Assembly: GCF_031157375.1 (NCBI RefSeq)
Contig: NZ_JAVIFV010000001.1
Span: 868,001 to 932,000, forward strand
Direction of reading: 5' to 3'
Origin: Sphingosinicella sp. LHD-64
GTDB lineage: Bacteria; Pseudomonadota; Alphaproteobacteria; Sphingomonadales; Sphingomonadaceae
DNA: 64,000 nt
Shown: one piece after another, positions 37,004 through 45,226 of the stretch
Position numbering within the stretch: the first letter of the stretch is position 1
Layout: every line of letters starts with the position of its first letter
Program-made: the position numbers and the translations under genes
Notes under the pieces: model-generated
The model's database searches: none
Told to the model about the DNA's origin: nothing
The model's input: the letters and a program-made list of their open reading frames with translations, nothing else

Positions 37004-38392
37004 ATGGACTCGGTCGGCGGCGGCGCGCCGTCCTTTCCGCTCCCGATCCTGATCGCGGTCACGGCGCTGCTCGCCGTGCCGCTCTATTTCGCCGCGCGTG
37101 GGCTGCGGGGAGATGCGGCGCGTTTCCTGATCGGGGCGATCTGGCTGCGCTATATCCTCAGCGTCTTCCACGTCATCACCTTCCGCGACTTCGCCGCAGG
37201 ACTCAGCCTCACCGCGATCGGATCGATCCTGGTGACCGGCCTCGGCCTGTTGCTCGTCGACAAGCGCTATCTGCTGCTGAAGGCGCTGGTCCCGGTCTAT
37301 GCGCTGATCGGCATCGCGCTGATCAGCGCCGAGCTCAACGCGGGCTTGTTCACCGCACTCGATACGGTGGTGAAATATGTCTATTTCTGCACGCTGCTGA
37401 TCGCGACCTACGAGGCGCTGAAGGACAACCTGCCGGGCGATCTGTTCCGCCGGCTCATCCTGGCCTTCGCGCCCCTGCTGGCCTTCCAGATCCTGTCGGT
37501 TGCGACCGGCCTCGTGAAGGCGTCGGAGCTGGACGGCTCGCGCTCCTATATCGGCGGCTACAATCACGAGGCGGCTTTCTCGGTCGCGCTCGTTACCTTC
37601 TTCATCGTCGTGTCGTTCGCGACCGGGCTGGCGCGCTGGCTGAAATTCACGCTGCTCGCGTCGATCTTCGCGGGCGTCGCCCTCGCCAACTACCGGACGT
37701 CGATCATCGCGCTGCTGCCGTTCGTCGCCCATGTCTTCATCAGTCGCACCGCCGGCCTGTTCCGACCCCGGCAGCGCTGGGTCCTGCTCGGCGCCGGAAT
37801 TCTGCTCGCCTTTGTCACCCTCGCCATCACCACCGCGGTCACGGGGGAGCGATTCGGCGATCTCGCCATATTTCTCACCGACCCGGGCGCCTACATAAAG
37901 CCGCAGGAGCAGTTCACGCTGGAGGAGCGGCGCCTGCTTTCCGGCCGTGCCTATATCTGGTCGGGCTATATCTATGCGTGGAGCGACTCGACCCAGTGGC
38001 AGCATCTGTTCGGCTTCGGCCCGGACAGCTGGTCGGACTGGTTCCGGGTCTATCCGCACAACACCGTAATCGCCTTCCTGTTCGAACTGGGCCTTGCCGG
38101 ACTCGCCGTTCTTCTCTGGTGGTGGGCGGCGATGTTCCGGCTGGCGAGCCGTGCCCGGCGGCCGGTCCGCACCGATCTCGTCGTCGCGCAATGTTCATTC
38201 ATCCTTTTGAATCTGGCGACGATGGCGCTATGGCAGATTGAGGGGCTGATCCTGTTCGCGCTGATCTGCGGTTACGCTTTGTTCAGCGCAGTGCATGAAG
38301 GTGCCGTCCGACGGGAAGGACGGCAGAGGTTCGAAAGCCGGGGCGATGTTGCGGGGAGGAAGCAGGTTGGAGGGCCGTCTCGAGCGGGCTGA
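37004..38392 (+). CDS. Wzy/O-antigen ligase-like membrane polymerase
   Basis: Multi-pass inner-membrane protein of 462 residues with about 10-12 hydrophobic helices, in the position expected for the repeat-unit polymerase. The large periplasmic loop near residues 285-345 includes KPQEQFTLEERRLLSGRAYI and ends GPDSWSDWFRVYPHNTVIAF; the PHN(T/S) motif after a loop is typical of Wzy and WaaL proteins. The C-terminal 30 residues (from VHEGAVRREGR) are hydrophilic and unlike a normal end of the family. A small membrane-anchored frame overlaps this tail. It lies 23 bp after the chain-length gene. Confidence 0.88.
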   Translation: MDSVGGGAPSFPLPILIAVTALLAVPLYFAARGLRGDAARFLIGAIWLRYILSVFHVITFRDFAAGLSLTAIGSILVTGLGLLLVDKRYLLLKALVPVYALIGIALISAELNAGLFTALDTVVKYVYFCTLLIATYEALKDNLPGDLFRRLILAFAPLLAFQILSVATGLVKASELDGSRSYIGGYNHEAAFSVALVTFFIVVSFATGLARWLKFTLLASIFAGVALANYRTSIIALLPFVAHVFISRTAGLFRPRQRWVLLGAGILLAFVTLAITTAVTGERFGDLAIFLTDPGAYIKPQEQFTLEERRLLSGRAYIWSGYIYAWSDSTQWQHLFGFGPDSWSDWFRVYPHNTVIAFLFELGLAGLAVLLWWWAAMFRLASRARRPVRTDLVVAQCSFILLNLATMALWQIEGLILFALICGYALFSAVHEGAVRREGRQRFESRGDVAGRKQVGGPSRAG

Positions 38393-38663
38393 GTCCGCCC
38401 GTAGTTTCTTGCCGCTGCTCGCCCGCCTTCTCCCTGCACGCCGCCCGGTCGCGCTCGCAGGCCTTGCGCAATCGAAACATACCGGCCCGCTCGACAGCGA
38501 CACTGCCCTCGAAGCGCAAATCCGCAACGTACGCGATGGGCCGGGAAAGCCCGTGTCCGGCAAGAGCCGCGGCCTGAGCGTCCCTGCCCGGGCCTGGATC
38601 GCCGTGGGCGCGGCGGCGCTGCTCTGGGTGATCATCGCCGTCGTTCTCGCTCTGATCTCCTGA
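38349..38663 (+). CDS. Possible small single-pass membrane protein
   Basis: A frame of 104 codons from an ATG at 38349 overlaps the last 44 bp of the Wzy-like gene in another frame. The predicted product is basic and hydrophilic at first, with a clean C-terminal transmembrane helix (ARAWIAVGAAALLWVIIAVV) and stop. The helix directly before a stop argues against a random frame. The N-terminal 75 residues match nothing I recognise, and the start could be elsewhere (an ATG at 38295 is also in frame). It may instead be only a chance frame in a gap between genes. If real, it would be C-tail anchored in the inner membrane. Confidence 0.35.
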   Translation: MRGGSRLEGRLERAESARSFLPLLARLLPARRPVALAGLAQSKHTGPLDSDTALEAQIRNVRDGPGKPVSGKSRGLSVPARAWIAVGAAALLWVIIAVVLALIS

Positions 38664-38751
38664 TACTCTCCACCGGACGGCAGGGTCCCACGGGCCGCCG
38701 CATCGCGCTTTCCGTCCTTGCTGCGGCGCGACATGGGCGTTCCGGGGCGCC

Positions 38752-39951
38752 ATGGAACACACTCCCGTGCCGAAACGTATCCTGTTCGTGATCAATTCTC
38801 TTGCCGGCGGCGGTGCCGAGCGAGTCATGGCCACATTGTTGCGCCATTCGGGAGACCGGCGGGATCGCTACGCCATGTCGCTGGCATTGCTGGACGAAGA
38901 AGCTTCAGCCTACGCCCCGCCGGAATGGCTGCCGGTCCATCGCCTCGATTCAGGCGGCGGTCTCGTGCGGAGCGCACGCCGCTTGCGCGCTCTCGTGGGC
39001 GAAACCCGACCCGATCTGGTGCTGAGCTTCCTCACCCGCTCCAACGTCGCCGCCTGTCTGGCAACGGCGGGGCGCGATGTTCCGTTCGCAATCAGCGAAC
39101 GGGTGAACACCAGCGCGCATTTGCCGCGAAACATCTCGGGACGTGTCAGCCGGACGCTTGTTCGACGTGCCTATCCCCGCGCGCGCCGCGTCATCGCCGT
39201 TTCCGAGGGCGTGGCCGAGGACCTCAGTGCGAATTTCGGAGTGGCGCGTGCCCGTGTTCGCGTGCTCGCCAATCCGGTCGACGGCGACCTCATCCGCGCC
39301 CGCGCGCAAGAACCGGATTCGCTGCCGGTAGATGGCCCCTATGTCGTGGCGATGGGGCGGCTCGTTCCCAACAAGAATTTCGCGCTGCTGATCGACGCCT
39401 TCGCCGATGCAGCCGTTCCGGGAAAGCTGGTGATCCTCGGCGAGGGTCCGGAACGTGACGCCCTGGAGCGCCGGATCGCCGCCCGGAACCTTGGCGGTCG
39501 CGTCCTGCTCCCCGGCTTCCTCGACAATCCCTTCCCGCTGATCGCCGGCGCCGATTGCTACGTCCTGCCCTCCAATGCCGAGGGCTTCCCCAACGGGCTG
39601 GTCGAGGCGATGGCGCTGGGGCTGCCGGTGATCTCCACCGACTGCCCGTCGGGGCCATCGGAAATCCTGGCCGAGCGCCCCCGTGGCGGCCTCACCGGCC
39701 TCGACTGCGCAGCGCATGGCCTACTGGTGCCGTGCGACGATCACGCCGCCCTGGCCGAGGGCCTGCGCCGGTATCAGGATCCCGATTTCCGTCAGCGCTA
39801 CGCCGCGGCCGCCCGGGCCCGGGCCGACGCATTCTCGGTCGCGGCCTCGGTTGGCCGTTACTGGGAGGTGATCGAGGAAGCTTTGGCGGATGCGCCCCTT
39901 GCTGCCCCCCGTACGAACGGACCTGCGCAGTGGCTTCGCGCGTCGCGCTGA
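38752..39951 (+). CDS. Glycosyltransferase family 4
   Basis: Second GT-B glycosyltransferase of the cluster, 399 residues. The N-terminal motif ILFVINSLAGGGAERVMATL is the glycine-rich loop of PglA/PglH-like enzymes. The donor domain has VAMGRLVPNKNFALLIDAFA and the conserved acidic motif NAEGFPNGLVEAMALGLPVI with a following STDCPSGPSEIL. The ATG at 38752 begins directly before VPKRILFV. It overlaps the next gene (beta-barrel protein) by 22 bp. In the order of genes it probably adds a later sugar of the repeat unit; the linkage cannot be inferred. Confidence 0.92.
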   Translation: MEHTPVPKRILFVINSLAGGGAERVMATLLRHSGDRRDRYAMSLALLDEEASAYAPPEWLPVHRLDSGGGLVRSARRLRALVGETRPDLVLSFLTRSNVAACLATAGRDVPFAISERVNTSAHLPRNISGRVSRTLVRRAYPRARRVIAVSEGVAEDLSANFGVARARVRVLANPVDGDLIRARAQEPDSLPVDGPYVVAMGRLVPNKNFALLIDAFADAAVPGKLVILGEGPERDALERRIAARNLGGRVLLPGFLDNPFPLIAGADCYVLPSNAEGFPNGLVEAMALGLPVISTDCPSGPSEILAERPRGGLTGLDCAAHGLLVPCDDHAALAEGLRRYQDPDFRQRYAAAARARADAFSVAASVGRYWEVIEEALADAPLAAPRTNGPAQWLRASR

Positions 39952-41234
39952 CCCTGCGCTGCACCGCCGTCCTGGTCTATGCGGGCGCCTCGTCCGCCGC
40001 TTTTGCGCAGGATGCGGACATCCTGAACGATTTCCGGCTCGACGACCTCGAGTTCCGCCGCGGACAATTCGTCACCGTGCGCGAGCGGCCGCAGCCGCTT
40101 TACGATCCGGTGCCGGCGCGGCTCGGCCCGGTCGAGGTGCTGCCGCGCCTGCGCACCCAGGCGATCTACGACAGCAACGTCTTCGCCGTCGGCAATGCCT
40201 CCGGCGACGTGGCGTTGCGCGGCATCGCCGACGTCGAGGCGAACTGGTCCTCGGGCGGCCTCGCCGTCGAGGCCGATGCCGAGGTCGACCGGCGTCAGTA
40301 TCTCGATTTCGGCGGCCAGAGCACGACCGACTATGCGCTCGGCACCGCGATCCGCTACACGCCGCGGCGCGGCACCGGCTTCTTCGCCGGCGCCCGGCTC
40401 GGACGCGAGACCGAGGCGCTGGTCGATCCCGCCGCGCCGCTCAACAGCGTCCAGCCCAGCCAGTACGACATCCGCTACGGCTTCGTCGGCGCGGCACGTC
40501 AGTTCAACCGGCTGCGCGTCGCCGGGCGGGTGAGCGCCGAGGACCGCAGCTACAGCGAAGGTGTCGACGCCCTCGGAAATCCGATCGACCAGAGCTTCCG
40601 CAACCGCACCCTCTACACGGCCGAGCTCGCGGCCGAATATGAGCTCGGGCCGGAACGCTCGGTCTTCGCCATCGCCTCGGTCAACCGCCGCGATTATCGC
40701 AACCGCCCGCCGCTCCAGCCGGAGCGGGATTCGCGCGGCTACCGGATCGAAGCCGGCGCCAGCTTCATGCTGACCCCCCTGATCCGCAGCCGGATCAGCG
40801 CCGGCTATTTCGCCCAGGATTTCGAAAGCCCGTTCTTCTCCACCATTTCCGGCCTCGCGATCCGGGGACGGCTCGACTATGCTGTGACCCAGCTGCTGAC
40901 CCTCAGCCTCACCGCCTCGCGCGGCGTCGAGGAGGCCTCGACGATCGGCACCGGCGCCTTCGTCGCCAGCCGCGTCGGGCTGCAGGCCGATTACGAGCTG
41001 CTGCGCAACCTGATCCTCAGTGCCGGGCTCAGCTACGAGCGCGACCGCTTCGAGGACATCGACCGCCGCTACCGCATCCGCCGTGCCACGCTCGGTGCCG
41101 GCTATCGGCTGTCGCCGCGGCTGCGCTTCGACGCCGAATATGAGGCGCGCGACCACGACAGTTTCGGCGCGTCGCCGGGCCGCGATTTCGTGCGCCACCA
41201 GGTCACTTTGGGCATCACCCTGCAAGGAATCTGA
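39930..41234 (+). CDS. Outer-membrane beta-barrel protein of the exopolysaccharide cluster
   Basis: Predicted outer-membrane barrel (putative beta-barrel porin 2 type), 434 residues from a GTG at 39930. The signal peptide (about residues 1-27) ends at SSAAFAQD. Many amphipathic strands alternate with polar loops from about residue 70, for example YRIEAGASFMLTPLIRSRIS and LDYAVTQLLTLSLTASRGVE, ending with the barrel-closing strand HQVTLGITLQGI. The start lies 22 bp inside the end of the GT4 gene, so the two are coupled. Proteins of this kind occur in exopolysaccharide clusters of sphingomonads; it may form part of the polymer exit path together with the short export lipoprotein. That role is inferred. 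Confidence 0.88.
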   Translation: MASRVALTLRCTAVLVYAGASSAAFAQDADILNDFRLDDLEFRRGQFVTVRERPQPLYDPVPARLGPVEVLPRLRTQAIYDSNVFAVGNASGDVALRGIADVEANWSSGGLAVEADAEVDRRQYLDFGGQSTTDYALGTAIRYTPRRGTGFFAGARLGRETEALVDPAAPLNSVQPSQYDIRYGFVGAARQFNRLRVAGRVSAEDRSYSEGVDALGNPIDQSFRNRTLYTAELAAEYELGPERSVFAIASVNRRDYRNRPPLQPERDSRGYRIEAGASFMLTPLIRSRISAGYFAQDFESPFFSTISGLAIRGRLDYAVTQLLTLSLTASRGVEEASTIGTGAFVASRVGLQADYELLRNLILSAGLSYERDRFEDIDRRYRIRRATLGAGYRLSPRLRFDAEYEARDHDSFGASPGRDFVRHQVTLGITLQGI

Positions 41235-41235
41235 C

Positions 41236-42267
41236 ATGCTCGACATTGCACTGACACGCCGCGCCATGATCGCCGGAGGGCTCGCCAGCCTCGCCGCCCC
41301 GGCGCTTGCCCAGACCCGCCGGACCGTCATTCAGGGCCGCACCTTCCGCGGCGACCGCGGCAACAATGTCGGGCTGATCGGCGGCGAGGCCTTCCGCGCG
41401 GTCGACAACATGTATGTGCGCAACTGCCGCTTCTTCGATCTCGGCAACGGCGCGGTGCGGGTCGCGACGCCGGTGCGCGACTTCATCCTGGAAGGCTGCC
41501 ACGTCTGGAACATGTACCGCTTCCTCGACGCCACGGCCGAAGGCGTACCGGACGCCTCGCTGCGCGACTTCGTGATCCGGCGGATGACGGCGGGCCATCT
41601 CGAGCGCGGCTTCCTGCGCCTGCGCTACCAGGCCTCGCACGGCCTGATCGAGGACGTCGTCGCCAATTGCAAGGAGACGGGCGGCTCGCGCAACTGCGTC
41701 GGCTTCGCGCTCGACGACCAGGCGAGCGACATCACCTACCGCCGGGTCCAGGCGCACGGCTTCCGCGAGGTCACGCGCGAGGCCACCGCCTACTGGAACG
41801 GCGACGGCTTCACCGACGAGCGCGGCAACAGCGCGATCCGCTACGAGAACTGCACCGCCACCAACTGCACCGACGGCGGCTTCGACCTCAAATCGGCGAA
41901 CGTGCTGATGGCCGGTTGCGTCGCGCGGTCCAACAAGCGCAACTTCCGCCTGTGGAACAGCGGCACCCTGCAGAACTGCCAGAGCCACGAGCCGCTGTGG
42001 CGCGGCGGCATCGGCGGCAAGGCGCATTTCTCCTTCCACGGCGAGGTCGGCACTTACGTGCTGCGGCGCCCGAGGGTCCGCGCGGCCCAGGGCAACGATG
42101 CCCCCGTCCTGCTCTTCGCCGGCACCAACCAGCCGGCGACCGTCATCCTCATCGACGCCGACATCGACGCGCCCTCGGCGCCGCTGATCAAGGTCGAGGG
42201 CGGGCCGGGGCCGAACGTCCAGTTCTACCCGCCGCGCGCCAGCCAGCGCATCCGCACGGCGAGCTGA
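41236..42267 (+). CDS. Tat-exported right-handed beta-helix protein
   Basis: The ATG at 41236 lies 1 bp after the beta-barrel gene stop and gives 343 residues. The N-terminus LTRRAMIAGGLASLAAPALA with paired arginines looks like a Tat signal ending near AQ. The rest repeats short strand units such as NMYVRNCRFFDLGNGAVRV, DFILEGCHVWNMYRF and IRYENCTATNCTDGGFDL, the pattern of a right-handed parallel beta-helix (pectate lyase/epimerase fold). The C-terminal helix turns are also visible (PATVILIDADIDAPSAPLIK). Family members bind, cleave or epimerise polysaccharides, so a periplasmic polymer-modifying or degrading role is likely. No catalytic residues could be assigned. Confidence 0.85.
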   Translation: MLDIALTRRAMIAGGLASLAAPALAQTRRTVIQGRTFRGDRGNNVGLIGGEAFRAVDNMYVRNCRFFDLGNGAVRVATPVRDFILEGCHVWNMYRFLDATAEGVPDASLRDFVIRRMTAGHLERGFLRLRYQASHGLIEDVVANCKETGGSRNCVGFALDDQASDITYRRVQAHGFREVTREATAYWNGDGFTDERGNSAIRYENCTATNCTDGGFDLKSANVLMAGCVARSNKRNFRLWNSGTLQNCQSHEPLWRGGIGGKAHFSFHGEVGTYVLRRPRVRAAQGNDAPVLLFAGTNQPATVILIDADIDAPSAPLIKVEGGPGPNVQFYPPRASQRIRTAS

Positions 42268-42293
42268 CCGGCAAGACCCCTTCAATTTCCCGC

Positions 42294-42324
42294 TTGACCC
42301 TCACGTTGCGTGATCCCGCATAGG
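42294..42324 (+). promoter_or_regulatory. MerR-type promoter with 19-bp spacer and central palindrome
   Basis: TTGACC (42294-42299) as -35 and CATAGG (42319-42324, a weak -10) are separated by 19 bp. The spacer holds the perfect dyad TCACG-TTG-CGTGA (42301-42313). Long spacers carrying an operator are the signature of promoters activated by MerR-family proteins by DNA untwisting. The first ATG of the MerR-like gene lies about 25 bp downstream, which implies autoregulation. Confidence 0.6.
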
Positions 42325-42348
42325 CGCTGTCCACGGATGAGGCAGGCG

Positions 42349-43101
42349 ATGCGACGGACGGTGAGCGAAGTGGCGGATGCGGCGGGCGTCAGCGTGCGGA
42401 CGCTGCACCATTATGACGCGATCGGGCTCCTGAAGCCCGCCGAGATCGGCGAGAACGGCTACCGCTATTACGGGCGGGAGGAGCTGCTGCGGCTGCAGCA
42501 GATTCTCTTCTACCGGGAGCTTGGCCTGGCCCTCGCCGAGATCGGGCCAATCCTCGACGATCCGGGCTTCGACCGGCTGAACGCGCTGCGCGCCCATCGC
42601 GCCGCGCTGGAAGGACGGATCGCCCGCGGCCGGGACCTCATCCGCACCATCGATCGCACGATCGAATCATTGGAAAAGGATGAAGAGATGGAAGACTGCG
42701 ACCTCTATGCCGGCATTTCGCCGGAGACGCGCGCCCGGTGGGAAAGCGAGGCCGAAAGGTTCTGGGGCGCCGAAGCGGTCCGCGCGGCGCAGGAGAAGGC
42801 ACGATCCTTCTCGAAGGAGAGGGTCGCCGGGATCAAGCGCGAGATGGAGGAGATCCGCGCCGATTTCACCCGGCTGTTCCGCGAACGGGCCGATCCCGGA
42901 TCGGACGCGGTGCAGGCGGTGACCGCTCGCCACCATGCCTGGGTCTCGAACAGCTGGACGCCCGACGCCGGGAGCTTCCGGGGCCTCGGACGATATTATG
43001 TCGAGCATCCCGAGTTCCGCGGCACCTATGAGGACGAGCTGCCGGGCTGTCCGGAGTTCATCGCGGAGGCGATGTCGATCTACGCGGACCGGTCGCTCTG
43101 A
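42349..43101 (+). CDS. MerR-family regulator with TipAS effector domain
   Basis: Transcription activator of the TipAL type, 250 residues from the ATG at 42349 (GAGG just upstream); the frame is open to 42310 but that would include the promoter. The N-terminal winged helix-turn-helix starts TVSEVADAAGVSVRTLHHYD and includes IGENGYRYYGREELLRLQQI. A coiled-coil dimer helix (about residues 80-115) follows. The C-terminal TipAS domain (about 120-250) has HHAWVSNSWTPDAGSFRGLG, characteristic of antibiotic-binding TipA proteins. It is monocistronic and ends in a strong hairpin. The ligand is unknown; TipAL recognises thiopeptides in Streptomyces, but homologues vary. Confidence 0.92.
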   Translation: MRRTVSEVADAAGVSVRTLHHYDAIGLLKPAEIGENGYRYYGREELLRLQQILFYRELGLALAEIGPILDDPGFDRLNALRAHRAALEGRIARGRDLIRTIDRTIESLEKDEEMEDCDLYAGISPETRARWESEAERFWGAEAVRAAQEKARSFSKERVAGIKREMEEIRADFTRLFRERADPGSDAVQAVTARHHAWVSNSWTPDAGSFRGLGRYYVEHPEFRGTYEDELPGCPEFIAEAMSIYADRSL

Positions 43102-43108
43102 GCCGGTG

Positions 43109-43142
43109 GGAGCGGCCGGCTGGATGCCGGGCCGGCCGCTCC
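43109..43142. terminator. Bidirectional hairpin terminator
   Basis: GGAGCGGCCGGC (43109-43120) is perfectly complementary to GCCGGCCGCTCC (43131-43142), with a 10-nt loop. It fills the 43-bp gap between the convergent MerR-type and NTF2-like genes, so it can end both transcripts. No clear T-tract follows on either side. Confidence 0.75.
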
Positions 43143-43144
43143 AA

Positions 43145-43573
43145 TCACAGGCTGGCGACGACGCCCGGCCGCTCGTTGTCCCAAATCATGCTGATCACCT
43201 TCCAGCCGTCCTCGCTTTTGTAGAGCTGGATCGAATTGATCCCGCGCCGGTCGAGATCGGCGTCGGGCGAACGGCGCGCCTCGTAGAGGCTCCAGACATG
43301 GGCGATGTTGCCGAAGATGTTGATGCGCCGCGCCGTCTCGATTTCGTAGAAATCGTTCTCGGCGAAGAACGGCGTCGTATCCGCCGCATAGGCCTCGCGC
43401 GCCATGATCCTGATCGCGGGCGCGCCGGCAGCGTCGACCCAGGTCCGCATCTGCCGGCTGTCCTCATGGAAGATCGCCCGCTGCCGCGACCAGTCGCGCG
43501 GCCCCGCCGGCCCGGAGATCATGTCGTAAAGCTCGTCCAGAACCTTGCCGATCTCGACCTCATCCGCGTCCAT
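43145..43573 (-). CDS. NTF2-like (SnoaL-type) protein
   Basis: Small alpha+beta cone-fold protein of 142 residues. The ATG at 43573 is preceded by GGAGGT at a good distance, so I prefer it to an in-frame codon 18 bp earlier. Motifs consistent with the fold are the N-terminal helix VLDELYDMISGPAGPRDWSR, FHEDSRQMRTW, and the C-terminal strands RRGINSIQLYKSEDGWKVIS followed by MIWDNE. Such proteins are often ligand-binding or have minor isomerase activity; this one has no assigned role. It stands alone, converging with the MerR-type gene and followed downstream by the lipid kinase on the same strand. Confidence 0.8.
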   Translation of the reverse strand: MDADEVEIGKVLDELYDMISGPAGPRDWSRQRAIFHEDSRQMRTWVDAAGAPAIRIMAREAYAADTTPFFAENDFYEIETARRINIFGNIAHVWSLYEARRSPDADLDRRGINSIQLYKSEDGWKVISMIWDNERPGVVASL

Positions 43574-43656
43574 GGCTTGACCTCCTGCCAACAGCGCTGA
43601 CGCTTCGACTGTCGCCCGTCAATCGGTTCAGGTGTCGTTCGGCTGCGTTCGCTCGG

Positions 43657-44631
43657 TTATGCCGCCAGCCGCAGGAACGGGACCGGGGCGGTGGGCGTCA
43701 GGATGATCGGGCGGCCTTCGTTCGCCTCGAACAGCTCGCCGTCGAGGATGACGCTCGACTGGCTGCCCTGGATGCGGATCTCGTCGCCGCGCTCGATATG
43801 GACGCCGTCGAGCCGGCCGCGGCCGAGGCTGCCGCGCAGCGCCGCGACGAAGGCGCGCAGCAGCGCCGGCAGGCTGCGGTCGATGACCAGCAGCTGCATC
43901 GATCCGACCGGCTGGCCGGTCACCGCCATGTTGCTGTTGAACAGCAGCCGCTGCAGCGTCGTCACCATCAGGAAGGCGAAGCGGCCCTGATACTCGCCGC
44001 GTTTCGTCACCGAGACGGTGACCGGGCGCGGCGGCATCGGCAGGAAACGCGCGGGACGGCCGATCAGCACCGCGAGCAGGCCGAGCATCAGCGTCAGCGC
44101 ATGCGCGAGCCAGTTCGGCAGGCCCAGCGGATAGATTTTGTGCCGGCAGTAGAGCATCGTGTCGGCGAGGCCCGCCCCGCCGAGGAACATGCCGAGCACC
44201 GGGCGGCCGCCTGCTTCGCCGTCGCTGAGCGCGATCAGCTCGCGGCTCACGATGTTGGGCGACATGTCGGTGCGTGCGAGCGTGAGCACCCGCTCGAGCG
44301 CCGCGATCGGATCGCCATCGGCGCCGAGATCGTGGGCGATGAGGTTGGTCTTGCCGTTGGGCAGCACGGCGACCGGCGGCGGATTCTCGCCGAAATGGCC
44401 GCCATGATAGAGTTCGGTCAGCGCCGTCTGGACAGTGCCGTCGCCGCCGTTGACGACCAGCACCTTCGGTTTCACGCGCGCGATGGTGCGCAAAGCCGCG
44501 CTGATCTGGCCGACCTCCTCCACCTCATAGTGGAAGACGTCCTTCTCCTGCGCGCAGAAGGCACGCACGCGCGGCAGCAGCGACTGGTTTCCCGTCGAGC
44601 GTGGATTGGAGAGGAGCGCGACGAGAGCCAT
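43657..44631 (-). CDS. Diacylglycerol kinase family lipid kinase
   Basis: Predicted lipid kinase of the DAGK catalytic (YegS/DgkB-like) family, 324 residues. The nucleotide-binding motif GGDGT is at residues 62-66 within VLVVNGGDGTVQTALTE. The motif VLPNGKTNLIAHDL follows where family members have PxGTxN(D/L). The C-terminal beta-sandwich includes LDGVHIERGDEIRIQG and VILDGELFEANEG, corresponding to the DGE motif. The likely reaction is ATP-dependent phosphorylation of diacylglycerol or a related lipid at the membrane. Its ATG shares its first base with the stop of the DUF2141 gene upstream, so the two are coupled. Confidence 0.9.
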   Translation of the reverse strand: MALVALLSNPRSTGNQSLLPRVRAFCAQEKDVFHYEVEEVGQISAALRTIARVKPKVLVVNGGDGTVQTALTELYHGGHFGENPPPVAVLPNGKTNLIAHDLGADGDPIAALERVLTLARTDMSPNIVSRELIALSDGEAGGRPVLGMFLGGAGLADTMLYCRHKIYPLGLPNWLAHALTLMLGLLAVLIGRPARFLPMPPRPVTVSVTKRGEYQGRFAFLMVTTLQRLLFNSNMAVTGQPVGSMQLLVIDRSLPALLRAFVAALRGSLGRGRLDGVHIERGDEIRIQGSQSSVILDGELFEANEGRPIILTPTAPVPFLRLAA

Positions 44632-45137
44632 TAGCCCCTCACCGGCCGGATCGAGAGGCCGAAGCGGTAGTTGAGCACGACATTGACCGGCAATGTGGTG
44701 TTGCCGACATTGATCGCCACCGAGCGGGCGCTCGGACGCAGGTTGGTGAGCGACAGGCGCGGGTTGCGCGAAAAGCCGCCGCCATCGTTCCAGCCCGAGC
44801 TGCCGCTGCTGTCCATGTCGTGGCGGACGGCGATCGCATAGCTGCCGGGCTGCGGCACCGGGACGCAGATGCGCATCGCGCCGGCGCGCGTCACGGGCAG
44901 ATCGATGCGTTGCAGCCAGCGGCCACGCTCCAGGAACGAGTTGTCGGCGCGATAGAGCTGGACGCGCAGGTTGCCGGTGCGCTGCTTGAAGCCGTCGACA
45001 GTGACGAGCACCGCACCGTCATTGCCGCGGCAGGCGGCCGCGTAGGGACCGAGGACCGGCTGGGCGGCCGCCGGCGTCGCGGCGATGACGCCGAGCGCAA
45101 GACCGATGGCCACCTTAGCTGCAATCCTCTTCAACAT
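44631..45137 (-). CDS. DUF2141 domain secreted protein
   Basis: Exported protein of 168 residues from the ATG at 45137, chosen because it gives a good signal peptide (MLKRIAAKVAIGLALGVIAA, cleaved near AAAQ). The remainder matches the DUF2141 pattern: VTVDGFKQRTGNLRVQLYRA, then GAMRICVPVPQPGSYAIAVR with HDMDSSGSSGWNDGGGFSRN, and a C-terminal NVVLNYRFGL. The domain is a small beta-sandwich of unknown function, frequent in sphingomonads and Bacteroidetes. It overlaps the lipid kinase gene by 1 bp. It diverges from lptF across about 90 bp. Confidence 0.85.
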   Translation of the reverse strand: MLKRIAAKVAIGLALGVIAATPAAAQPVLGPYAAACRGNDGAVLVTVDGFKQRTGNLRVQLYRADNSFLERGRWLQRIDLPVTRAGAMRICVPVPQPGSYAIAVRHDMDSSGSSGWNDGGGFSRNPRLSLTNLRPSARSVAINVGNTTLPVNVVLNYRFGLSIRPVRG

Positions 45138-45226
45138 CCTGCTCAACTCCGGTACGCTTGTTTCGCGCCCCTCGCGTGCCACATCGGGGACGCTTGCGGC
45201 CAAAATGTGGTCATGGAACGTCAAAC

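Noticed and set aside
36797-38191. A 464-codon minus-strand frame opposite the Wzy-like gene
   Set aside because: The plus strand has a membrane protein with a family-specific periplasmic loop; the mirror frame is a charged, repetitive sequence without domains.
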